Source of the DNA: CAZIQY01 sp964541605
Lineage (GTDB): Bacteria; Desulfobacterota; Syntrophia; Syntrophales; UBA2185
DNA length: 11,283 nucleotides
Assembly: GCA_964541605.1 (NCBI GenBank)
Contig: CAZIQY010000086.1
Location: 1-11,283 of the forward strand
Reading direction: 5' to 3'
In this document: piece after piece, positions 1 to 6,370 of the stretch
Layout of the letters: each line of letters begins with the position of its first letter
Numbering within the stretch: the stretch's first letter is position 1
The notes under the pieces: model-generated
The model's database searches: none
What the model saw: the letters and a program-made list of their open reading frames with translations, nothing else
What the model was told of the DNA's origin: nothing
Program-made: the position numbers and the translations under genes

Positions 1-279
1 GGGGGCCGAGGATACGTTGAATATCGCTCATCCACAACATTTGACAATATCTCTTATACAACCTTCCCCCATGAAAAAAATCCTATTACAAAAATAAACT
101 GGATTGTGCTTTTTATCTCTCCTTAAACCCCTTCTTCGATTTGCTTTTCGGAAAATTTAGGGACACTTCCCCATTTTAATTGTGTCCTTTGGTCTTGTTC
201 ATTTCGTTGTGAAATCTATATCAATTGTATTGATATGTCTATTATTTCTTTCAGGAAGGCTTCAACAAAAAAAGCCTTA
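1..279. other. Non-coding flank left of the insertion sequence
   Basis: I see no supportable gene here. All reading frames are short, and the ATG near position 71 opens a frame of only a few codons. The stretch is AT-rich. An imperfect stem pairs GGACAC at 161-166 with GTGTCC at 182-187 and has a 15-base loop. It may be a remnant of an old mobile-element end, but nothing else supports that. Confidence 0.6.
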
Positions 280-297
280 TTAGTCCGTCCTGAAAAA
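280..297 (+). repeat. Left terminal inverted repeat of the IS
   Basis: This 18-bp end matches the complement of 1862-1879 at 17 of 18 positions. It sits directly after a TTA that is repeated beyond the right end. Confidence 0.85.
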
Positions 298-327
298 TGC
301 GGTCTGTAGGCCGGGTAAACATTGATA

Positions 328-359
328 CTGTTCTTTGAAAACTGAAGAAAGTTTTGGAT
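328..359 (+). repeat. Left subterminal inverted repeat of the IS
   Basis: This is a 32-base block around CTTTGAAAACTGAAG whose complement recurs at 1803-1834 with about five mismatches. It lies 30 bases inside the left terminal repeat, and the right copy lies 27 bases inside its own end. The conserved layout suggests a bipartite transposase-binding site. Confidence 0.75.
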
Positions 360-401
360 TTTGGTTGTTTTTCCCTGGGAAATGTGTTATAAGTCATTGA
401 T

Positions 402-1775
402 ATGAGAATACAAATTCCAGAGAGGCAACTATTTATGTATGAGACTCTGTTTGCGGATGTTCTGAATCCGGATCATGAACTGCTTCGTGCTGCCGGGATA
501 ATTGACTGGGACGGTCTTCATGAGGTCTTGTCCGGTTACTACAGTCCCCTGGGCCGTCAAGGCAAATCGATTCGGCTGATGGTTGGCATCCATATTCTGA
601 AGCACCGGTATGACTGTTCCGACGAACGGGCTGTGGAGATGCTCCATGAGAATGCTTACTGGCAGTGCTTCTGCGGATTTAACTCTTTCCAGGGAGGTCA
701 GATTCTGGAAGCCTCTTCTCTGGTGAAGTTTCGGAACCGGATCGGGACCGAAGGGATGAAGCAGATAGAGGCGGTATTGCTCAAGGCCTGGTCGAGTATG
801 GGGCTGGTGAAGACCAAACGGGTGGCTGTAGACACCACCGCCCAGCCCAAGAACATCGCCTATCCGACGGACGCCGATCTTCTGCACCGGATTCGAGAGA
901 AGATCGTCAGACAGATCAAGAGGGTTCGCGAGGAGGTAACCCTCCGGAAGCCCTTTCGCACCTATAGCCAAACCGGCAAGAAACTCCTTCTCGGGATCAA
1001 GAAGTTCTTCAGAAAAAACCCGGAAGGCAGGAAAGAGGCGATCGAGGAACTCAAAGAGATAACCCGTCATGTGGTCGAGCAGGCTGCCGGGGTGGTGAAC
1101 AGCCTGTACAGCCGAGGGTTCAAGGAAGCGGGACAAAAACTCAACCGCCTGGTCTCTCTCGGAAAGAGAGCCATCGATCAAACGAGGCAGGTTCTTTCCG
1201 GCAAATCCCCCAGGAGTCGGATCTGTTCTCTGCATGAGCCGGATGTCACCGTCATCAAGAAGGGCAAAAGTCATCCCGTCTGTGAGTTTGGTTCCATCGT
1301 TGCCCTCTCCAAGAATGATGATGGCCTGATCCTTTCCCACGAGGAGTATCAACACAACGTTGCCGATGTGCATACCCTGGGTCGGATGATCACTGGAATC
1401 AGGAGGAACACAGGGAAGCATCCTCAAGATGTGACCGCTGACCGGGGATTCGACCAATCTCTTAAAAAGCAGGAGAACTGCCGCAGGAGATGGGGTGTTC
1501 GACGGGTTGCCATTCCCAAGAAAGGGAAAACGCCACACCCGAAAAGCAAGGAATCCTGGTTCCGGAAAGCCTTGAAGCAGCGGGTCAAGATCGAACCGGT
1601 AATCGGTCATCTCAAGTGTGATCATCGGATGAATCGGTGCCGATACAAAGGAGCGGCAGGGGATACCGTCAATGTGGTATGGGCCACTCTGGCCTGGAAC
1701 ACGAAAAAGATCGTCCATCTCCACCGGCAAAAAGAAGAAAAGCAAGCCTTAAGAGAAATGAAACGGGCCGCATAG
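402..1775 (+). CDS. IS5-like DDE transposase (457 aa)
   Basis: This is the cut-and-paste transposase of the surrounding IS, which binds the element's ends and catalyses strand transfer through a DDE metal site. Residues about 15-125 resemble the DUF772 transposase N-terminal domain. The catalytic DDE domain follows, with D144 (in AVDTTAQ), D347 (in TADRGFD) and E398 (in KIEPVIGHLK) as the likely acidic triad. A basic, helical insertion of about 200 residues lies between the first two acids, which makes the protein longer than the roughly 330 aa of classical IS5. The start at 402 keeps the PERQ segment usual at the N-terminus of this family. An ATG at 435 has a better ribosome site (GAGAGG, 9 bases upstream) and is the alternative. 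The frame is intact. The downstream inverted repeats begin 27 bases after the stop. Family assignment is confident to superfamily level only. Confidence 0.9.
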   Translation: MRIQIPERQLFMYETLFADVLNPDHELLRAAGIIDWDGLHEVLSGYYSPLGRQGKSIRLMVGIHILKHRYDCSDERAVEMLHENAYWQCFCGFNSFQGGQILEASSLVKFRNRIGTEGMKQIEAVLLKAWSSMGLVKTKRVAVDTTAQPKNIAYPTDADLLHRIREKIVRQIKRVREEVTLRKPFRTYSQTGKKLLLGIKKFFRKNPEGRKEAIEELKEITRHVVEQAAGVVNSLYSRGFKEAGQKLNRLVSLGKRAIDQTRQVLSGKSPRSRICSLHEPDVTVIKKGKSHPVCEFGSIVALSKNDDGLILSHEEYQHNVADVHTLGRMITGIRRNTGKHPQDVTADRGFDQSLKKQENCRRRWGVRRVAIPKKGKTPHPKSKESWFRKALKQRVKIEPVIGHLKCDHRMNRCRYKGAAGDTVNVVWATLAWNTKKIVHLHRQKEEKQALREMKRAA

Positions 1776-1802
1776 GGGAAATCGCCCCGTAAATCCCTCT
1801 TC

Positions 1803-1834
1803 ATCCACAATTATCTTCAGTTGTCAAAGAGCAG
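1803..1834 (-). repeat. Right subterminal inverted repeat of the IS
   Basis: This is the complement of the 328-359 block with about five mismatches in 32. It begins 27 bases after the transposase stop codon. Confidence 0.75.
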
Positions 1835-1861
1835 AACAATAAATAACTTTTAAAAACCCTG

Positions 1862-1879
1862 TTTTTCAGGACGAACTAA
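1862..1879 (-). repeat. Right terminal inverted repeat of the IS
   Basis: This is the 18-bp complement of the left end, with one mismatch. It is followed by TTA (1880-1882), matching the TTA before the left end. Confidence 0.85.
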
Positions 1880-1998
1880 TTAAGATTTTTAAAGATGGGT
1901 AATCCGGCCAATCGCTGTCTCTACTAATCGTCACTCTAATGTAATTAAAAAAAATGATAATTGCTGTTAGAAATCATGCACATATTTATTAAATCACT

Positions 1999-2015
1999 TA
2001 GCCTAACGTAGGCTA
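1999..2015 (-). terminator. Hairpin immediately after the LysM gene stop
   Basis: A perfect 7-bp stem (TAGCCTA at 1999-2005, TAGGCTA at 2009-2015) with a 3-base loop starts at the base after the TAA stop of the 2016-2969 gene, reading on the minus strand. The sequence that follows on that strand is AT-rich but has no clean T run. It is a plausible, not typical, terminator for the three-gene cassette. Confidence 0.45.
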
Positions 2016-2969
2016 TTATAAAACAGGCAGATGAATACGCTGACCAGGAAAGATACGATTTGGATCCGTAATTTGAGGGTTCAAAACACGGATCAACGGC
2101 CATAGTTGATAGAATGCCATTTCGTAATGTTGCCGAGCTATTCGTGAAAGCATATCGCCTGGTTGTACAATATAATCCTTGGTATTCGGTGGCTTGAGAG
2201 AAAAAATCTGTTCGCAATAATTGATGGATTCTTTTTGCCAGCCAGATGCTTTCACTCTGTCAAGGGCAATGCAGGCTGCAATGCCCACATTATCGCCTAT
2301 CACCGTGATAAGTGATTCCACACTTAAGTTCATTTTGAATCCCATCAGAATTATGAATGAATCAGATAGAGGGATTATTATTTGTCCTGGCACAATTGAA
2401 TGACTACTGATTTTGATCTGTTCATCTATTGCTTCGCGAATGCGTTGTAAGAAGACTATTGCATCTGTAGGTGAAAGAAAATTATTAGTGCGATCAATGG
2501 GGGGGGACCAGTTTTCTGTCGAGAATAATGCGCCGAGACCAATCGCAGTTGAATATACATTTCCGGCCGATAGAATATCCTCAAATGAACCACACCAAAA
2601 ATCAACTTGGTTATTAAGATGACCAAGTGCGCTCTGCACTAGTGACGTTTCTATGGGATCGCCATCTGTGACAAAAAAGAAGTAACGGCTACTGCGAATG
2701 CGTTGCGGTTCAGCTCTTAGTGCTTCGGAAAAAACCGGGAGAAATGTTTCCAATGTCTCGTGGGAGGGTTGAGAATAGGCTGCCCAGTTTACTGAATCGA
2801 CGATAGCACCAGAAACATCCGGAACAGCGGTGTGATGAAGTTGCTGAGCAAAGCCCATTTTTCCAAATGCCCAGAGATCGTTCAGTATATAGGAATATGC
2901 TCGTTTATATGCATCGTAATAATCTTTCCAGGTTTTGGCTCCCCGTATTTCAAAAAGAAGCTCCCTCAT
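2016..2969 (-). CDS. LysM-domain protein with unknown N-terminal region (317 aa)
   Basis: Residues about 265-315 form a LysM module: DYIVQPGDMLSRIARQHY, then LNPQITDPNRIFPGQRIHLP. LysM modules bind N-acetylglucosamine-containing glycans such as peptidoglycan and also occur in phage tail and base-plate proteins. Residues 1-260 match nothing I recognise. They are mixed helix and strand with hydrophobic strand-like segments near 95-101 (RYFFFV) and 195-210. There is no signal peptide or transmembrane helix, which is odd for a peptidoglycan-binding module. The ATG at 2969 has a purine-rich GGGGGAG just upstream. It overlaps the end of the preceding gene by 20 bases, so translation is probably coupled. 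This is the last gene of the three-gene cassette and ends at a hairpin. The LysM call is solid; the protein's role is unknown. Confidence 0.8.
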   Translation of the reverse strand: MRELLFEIRGAKTWKDYYDAYKRAYSYILNDLWAFGKMGFAQQLHHTAVPDVSGAIVDSVNWAAYSQPSHETLETFLPVFSEALRAEPQRIRSSRYFFFVTDGDPIETSLVQSALGHLNNQVDFWCGSFEDILSAGNVYSTAIGLGALFSTENWSPPIDRTNNFLSPTDAIVFLQRIREAIDEQIKISSHSIVPGQIIIPLSDSFIILMGFKMNLSVESLITVIGDNVGIAACIALDRVKASGWQKESINYCEQIFSLKPPNTKDYIVQPGDMLSRIARQHYEMAFYQLWPLIRVLNPQITDPNRIFPGQRIHLPVL

Positions 2970-3513
2970 TTCTCCCCCATCTATCCAACAATTCTTTGAA
3001 AGATTCTGTCGCTATCATTACTGTGATCCTTTTGTGAAGATCCGAAGGTGCTGACTTAAATGGTTCTGGCCATGCCTTCTTACATTCGTTTAACAATGAG
3101 CCGTCAAAGAGACCAACTCCGTATTTCGTACCAAAAGGTACACTTACAAGGAAGATAAACCAAGTATCTCGATGTCTGTCATTTAGAGATACAATAGCAG
3201 CACGTCGGAGAAACTCACGATAATCACCGAGAAGCCCATTACCCATGCGGTTCGCTTTTACCTCTACGAGGACCTCTATTGTTTTTTCCCCCCCTACATA
3301 CACTGAGCTTTTATGTCGAAGCACTCCACCAAGGTCAAAAGAAAAAGACCCACCTCCATTCATAATATCATCAAATGTGAGCTTTGATCTATGATCGTAT
3401 GCATTAAAAGGTAAGTCTATGGCTGTACCAAGGATTTGCCATAGCAAATGCTTCGCACTGATGACACCGCTTCGACCAACTTCGTGAGCTTCCTCAGCTT
3501 TGAGAACAATCAT
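2950..3513 (-). CDS. PD-(D/E)XK nuclease-like protein (187 aa)
   Basis: No named family is recognised by eye. The order of elements fits a restriction-endonuclease-like core: an N-terminal helix with E8/E11 (EEAHEVGRSG), a strand carrying D60 (SFSFDLGGVL), a strand carrying E84-V-K86 (IEVLVEVKANR), a helix (about 96-110), and a hydrophobic strand (WFIFLVSVPF, about 118-127). The D...ExK spacing of about 24 residues is typical of PD-(D/E)XK enzymes, which cut DNA or RNA with divalent metal. There is no signal peptide, so it should be cytoplasmic. The start at 3513 is supported by AAGGA 8 bases upstream. It overlaps the GT51 gene by 20 bases upstream and the LysM gene by 20 bases downstream, making it the middle gene of a coupled operon. 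Nuclease activity is an inference from motif pattern only. Confidence 0.6.
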   Translation of the reverse strand: MIVLKAEEAHEVGRSGVISAKHLLWQILGTAIDLPFNAYDHRSKLTFDDIMNGGGSFSFDLGGVLRHKSSVYVGGEKTIEVLVEVKANRMGNGLLGDYREFLRRAAIVSLNDRHRDTWFIFLVSVPFGTKYGVGLFDGSLLNECKKAWPEPFKSAPSDLHKRITVMIATESFKELLDRWGRNEGASF

Positions 3514-4210
3514 ACGATAAGTCCTTCAAAATATTGCGTACTGCAGCTTCTGCTTGTTGCCCAAAGTTCATACCATAAATCTTAGGCAATTCGTAGATAT
3601 CCTGACTTAAAAAATCCGCTACACCTGGCCTCATCAGAATATTAACTAGTCGACCATAACGCCATCGGTTAGGTACTGCAATGCGGTCAGCAATGAAAAG
3701 TGACTGGGCTGGAGTAAGAAATTCTGTACAATCAAAGTAAAAGTGTGCTGCAGCTTTAACACCGTAGCATGATTTTCCGAGATAAACACGGTTCAAGTAC
3801 TCTATTAAGATATCTTCTTTCGGAATGCGCGATATTAAAGCCACCCCGAAGAATGCACGCTGTATTCGTTCCCATATATTTGTTCTCCCCAATCTAAATT
3901 TTCTTAACTTTACTACTTGTTCTGGAATTGTACTTGCGCCTTGACGGCACCCCTTACGAAGGGTCCACATAGATACGGCCCGAATGATGCTAATGGGATC
4001 AATCCCCGGATGGACCCAAAAGCGCTTGTCTTCGACCATCAGGATAAGTTGAACAAGATGAACAGGCATTCCGAGACGGCGAGCAACAATATTGTTGCTT
4101 TTATGGTTGATTGAGTATGCCTCACCTACCGAGGCTATGATCTGGTAGAGTCGAGGGAAGGGAATCGAATTGATAGCAGAATCTATGCGATATGCAGCAA
4201 TTTTATGCAC
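3494..4210 (-). CDS. Soluble GT51 transglycosylase-domain protein (238 aa)
   Basis: GT51 enzymes polymerise lipid II into glycan strands, as in class A PBPs and MtgA. The conserved blocks appear in order: E60-D61...F64..H67.G69.D71 (EDKRFWVHPGID), with E60 the expected catalytic base; GASTIPEQVVK at 91-101, corresponding to the usual GGSTITQQLVK; E114 in NIWERIQRA; then PKEDILIEYLNRVYLGKSCYG at about 130-150 and TPAQSLFIADRIAVPNRWR near 166-184. The unusual points are the lack of any N-terminal membrane anchor or signal peptide, the lack of a transpeptidase domain, and P96-E97 replacing the usual TQ of motif 2. The GTG start at 4210 is favoured by GGAG 7 bases upstream. It is the first gene of the three-gene cassette, and its stop lies 20 bases inside the nuclease-like gene. 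Family membership is well supported. Whether it still makes glycan, or has been repurposed, is unknown. Confidence 0.85.
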   Translation of the reverse strand: MHKIAAYRIDSAINSIPFPRLYQIIASVGEAYSINHKSNNIVARRLGMPVHLVQLILMVEDKRFWVHPGIDPISIIRAVSMWTLRKGCRQGASTIPEQVVKLRKFRLGRTNIWERIQRAFFGVALISRIPKEDILIEYLNRVYLGKSCYGVKAAAHFYFDCTEFLTPAQSLFIADRIAVPNRWRYGRLVNILMRPGVADFLSQDIYELPKIYGMNFGQQAEAAVRNILKDLSYDCSQS

Positions 4211-4259
4211 AATTCTACTCCGTGAGATGGCTTCTGGTTACAGAACACACATTTATTTC

Positions 4260-4291
4260 ATTAAATACTAAATTTAATCTCTTAGTGTAAA
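4260..4291 (-). promoter_or_regulatory. Weak candidate promoter for the three-gene cassette
   Basis: On the minus strand TTTACA (4291-4286) is followed, after about 18-20 bases, by the AT-rich TATTTAAT (4267-4260). This would start a transcript about 40 bases before the GTG of the GT51 gene. The -35 is good and the -10 is ambiguous. The surrounding sequence is AT-rich, so chance matches are easy. Confidence 0.3.
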
Positions 4292-4293
4292 TT

Positions 4294-4349
4294 CCCCGAA
4301 GCTTGCTTCGTTCCTTGCTTTCTTAGATACCCCGCAGCTTGCCGCGGGG
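4294..4349. repeat. Two tandem REP-like hairpins sharing an AGCTTGC core
   Basis: The first hairpin is CGAAGC-TT-GCTTCG at 4297-4310. The second is CCCCGCAGC-TT-GCCGCGGGG at 4330-4349, a 9-bp stem with one A-C mismatch. Both are preceded by TCTTAG-like and CCCCG sequence, so they look like two diverged copies of one unit. Short palindromes with this core recur between genes in some deltaproteobacterial genomes and resemble REP elements. They lie in the 319-base gap between the three-gene cassette and the DUF2284 gene, in which I see no gene. Confidence 0.55.
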
Positions 4350-4529
4350 GAGGTTCATTGTTGGCACGCTGCTGTTTAAGTACCATATTTTAAGTTAGAT
4401 TTCTGCTTTTTCTGCATCAAATTTAACGATTATCGATCATAATCTCCTATCTAAAACAGGAATCGGACCATAGTGACTAGGAAGCACGCATCAGCCGGAT
4501 GAACCCTTTCCCCTTTTTTCTTTAGCTTG

Positions 4530-5105
4530 TCACAATAAAATCAACCCCGTCCAGGTGACCCTGTTTGTGATGGGGAAAGAATCGATAGATAAACCCGCTT
4601 TTTCAACCGTCGCCATGACATCGATCCCCATGGCCTCCATGGAAGGCCGGGCTTTGAATGGGAACCGGCACCGTGTGCCTCCGTCGACGGCCACGCACTC
4701 ATCACACAGGCGGCAACATCCCCCGATGAAGCCGGCGGCAAAACGAAAACCGGCAGCAAACGCTTCCTTCTCGCCAAAATTTACCAGTTCGTGAAGTTTT
4801 TTCGCCGGGACAAAGACTTCCTCCGTGGGTGCATTTGCGTACGTTTTTTCCAGCTCAGCGGACACCTGTATCAGAATAGCCATAGAATAGCGATTGAGAG
4901 CTTCACGGAATTCCGCTACGGTCGGCACATACGGCGGACACATGAGGTTTTTGTGATAACTGTCGCACAGGGGCACACGGCATTTCAGGCGCACCCGTTC
5001 ATCCACCGCGATATCGGCAACATTTATCGGCACAACAGCTGAAGCATCCCGTTTTTTCAGCCTGGAAATGATCGTCTGCAGTTTATCGTTATGATTTTCA
5101 TTCAT
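4530..5105 (-). CDS. DUF2284 Cys-rich predicted metal-binding protein (191 aa)
   Basis: It matches the DUF2284 family of predicted metal-binding proteins found mainly in anaerobes; no biochemical role is established that I can name. Two cysteine clusters are visible: C42, C47 and C56 (CRVPLCDSYHKNLMCPP), and C130, C131, C134, C137 and C146 (GGCCRLCDEC...CRFPFKARPSMEAMGID). The second looks like an iron-sulfur or zinc site. There is no signal peptide. The ATG at 5105 overlaps the stop of the upstream M24 peptidase gene as TGATG, so the two are translationally coupled. It is probably the last gene of the cobO-M24-DUF2284 operon. The length is normal for the family. Family call confident, function unknown. 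Confidence 0.88.
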   Translation of the reverse strand: MNENHNDKLQTIISRLKKRDASAVVPINVADIAVDERVRLKCRVPLCDSYHKNLMCPPYVPTVAEFREALNRYSMAILIQVSAELEKTYANAPTEEVFVPAKKLHELVNFGEKEAFAAGFRFAAGFIGGCCRLCDECVAVDGGTRCRFPFKARPSMEAMGIDVMATVEKAGLSIDSFPITNRVTWTGLILL

Positions 5106-6355
5106 CAGTTCTTTTTCTTTCTTAACCCTTGTTGTGTCGTCACATCAACCTCATACGTCGCGTGGGTCAATTTCTGACTTCCACGATCGGTGACCACAAA
5201 GGTATCCTCTACCCCGACAACGCCCGCCCCGGGAAAATGGAATTTCGGCTCCAGAACAAGGACCATTCCCGGCTGCAGGATCGCTTTTTCACCTCTCATA
5301 ATGGCAGGAAACTCATCAAGTTCGAGACCGATCCCATGCCCGCAGAAGCCGACACGGGTCTTTCCATGACCCATGAAATGTTCGTCCAGCCCTCGCATTC
5401 CTGCTATGTGCCGGGCTTTTGCATACAACGCTTCCACTGCTATTCCCGGTTGAATCATATTTTCCAGTTCACTCTCTATCTCCACGGCCACGTTGTGGGC
5501 CTTCTCCAGCTTTTCAGGCAGGGGCCCGATAGCAAGGGTGCGGGTCTGGTCCACATAGTATCCGTACATGCACGCCAGGAGATCAAAAATAACCGGCTCA
5601 TGCCGTCCGACAGAACGCCGGCCCGCTCCCTGCGGGAAGGCATGGCTGAGCCCTCGCCCCCCGGTGGGACTATCGATAAACGCCGGATATGCGGCATCCG
5701 GACCGGATATCAAGTGACCCCAGTAGATCTCCTGATTGAAGGACCGCATGCGGACAAAGCCCTGGTGACCCTTCGCCCGGGCCGCCGCTTCAACCTTGGC
5801 GGCGAGTTCAATTTCAGTTATCCCTTCCCGGAGATTGCGCCGCCCCGTCTTCACCATAAAGTCGGAAAGGACGGCCACCTCTCTCATGAGGCTCAGTTCA
5901 TACTCCGACTTTACCGACCGGATCTTCTGTACGCAGGGCCATATATCAACCATTTTCTCCGGCTTGATGGCGTCCAGGTAGCGAAAATAGTTGTTGACGG
6001 GCAACACGTCCAGTTCCATCCCCAGCCTGTCGATACGCACGTAGCCGTGGTCGGCAAGAATCTTCCGCAGATCTCCTGTGCCGCTCACAGGGATGATCTG
6101 ATCCAGTGCCGATTCGACGAGGGCGCGATCCCGGTTTTTCTTCACACAAAAAAGAGGATCCCCATCCCGGGGTATGAAAAGGTAGGATTGTTGAACAGTA
6201 CCGGTAAAATAAAAAAGATTGGTGTTATGAACAATCAGGGCGCCGTCTATCTCATCCGATGCCATTCCGGATTGTAAGGCTCCGATCCGCCTGTACAGCT
6301 CCTCTTTGGGGGTCTTCGGTATTCCGGCTTTTTCTTTCACCCTTGAATCCTGCAA
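5105..6355 (-). CDS. M24-family metallopeptidase, Xaa-Pro aminopeptidase-like (416 aa)
   Basis: This is a creatinase/prolidase-fold enzyme expected to remove N-terminal residues next to proline, or to split dipeptides, using two metal ions. Residues about 15-145 form the creatinase N-terminal domain (ALIVHNTNLFYFTGTVQQ), and about 155-395 form the pita-bread catalytic domain. All five canonical metal ligands can be placed: D258 (VIFDLL), D269 (YYVDQTRT), H340 (GFCGHGIGLE), E369 (LVLEPKF) and E383 (VGVEDTF). The start codon appears to be TTG at 6355, with GGAAG 7 bases upstream. The next ATG (codon 31) would cut into the N-terminal helix that this family conserves. It lies 15 bases after cobO and ends in a TGATG overlap with the DUF2284 gene. 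There is no signal peptide, so it is cytoplasmic. The exact substrate cannot be told, and related M24 proteins include non-peptidases. Confidence 0.9.
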   Translation of the reverse strand: MQDSRVKEKAGIPKTPKEELYRRIGALQSGMASDEIDGALIVHNTNLFYFTGTVQQSYLFIPRDGDPLFCVKKNRDRALVESALDQIIPVSGTGDLRKILADHGYVRIDRLGMELDVLPVNNYFRYLDAIKPEKMVDIWPCVQKIRSVKSEYELSLMREVAVLSDFMVKTGRRNLREGITEIELAAKVEAAARAKGHQGFVRMRSFNQEIYWGHLISGPDAAYPAFIDSPTGGRGLSHAFPQGAGRRSVGRHEPVIFDLLACMYGYYVDQTRTLAIGPLPEKLEKAHNVAVEIESELENMIQPGIAVEALYAKARHIAGMRGLDEHFMGHGKTRVGFCGHGIGLELDEFPAIMRGEKAILQPGMVLVLEPKFHFPGAGVVGVEDTFVVTDRGSQKLTHATYEVDVTTQQGLRKKKN

Positions 6356-6370
6356 CCGTGATCTTCCGGC

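Larger units (their letters stand above)
280..1879 (+). mobile_element. Complete IS5-like insertion sequence, about 1600 bp
   Basis: The ends are defined by an 18-bp terminal inverted repeat, TTAGTCCGTCCTGAAAAA at 280-297 against the complement of 1862-1879, with one mismatch. A second, longer inverted repeat lies inside it (328-359 against 1803-1834, about 27 of 32 positions matching). The element is flanked by TTA at 277-279 and TTA at 1880-1882, which fits a 3-bp target duplication. The single transposase gene fills the interior with no frameshift or stop, so the element may still be mobile. The family name rests on the transposase type (DUF772-like N-terminus and IS5/IS1182-like DDE domain) and was not checked against ISfinder. 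Confidence 0.85.

Noticed and set aside
429..1745. A 438-codon open frame antisense to the transposase
   Set aside because: The + strand product has a full DDE transposase motif set. The antisense product is proline- and leucine-rich with no recognisable domain, so the open frame is a by-product of codon bias.
1945..2217. A 90-codon minus-strand frame overlapping the LysM gene end
   Set aside because: It runs out of frame through the LysM module and past the hairpin, and has no ribosome site or recognisable domain.
4427..4443. GATTAT...ATAATC inverted repeat
   Set aside because: A 6-bp AT-rich stem in AT-rich non-coding sequence is expected by chance and is not placed at a promoter or gene end that would give it meaning.
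4211..4529. Search for a CRISPR array, tRNA or riboswitch in the gap
   Set aside because: There are only two copies of the short hairpin unit, no regular spacers, and no tRNA or cobalamin-riboswitch core that I could find.
5129..6277. A 382-codon open frame antisense to the M24 peptidase
   Set aside because: The minus-strand M24 protein has all five metal ligands and good operon spacing. The antisense product shows no domain, and the frame is open only because of GC-biased third positions.
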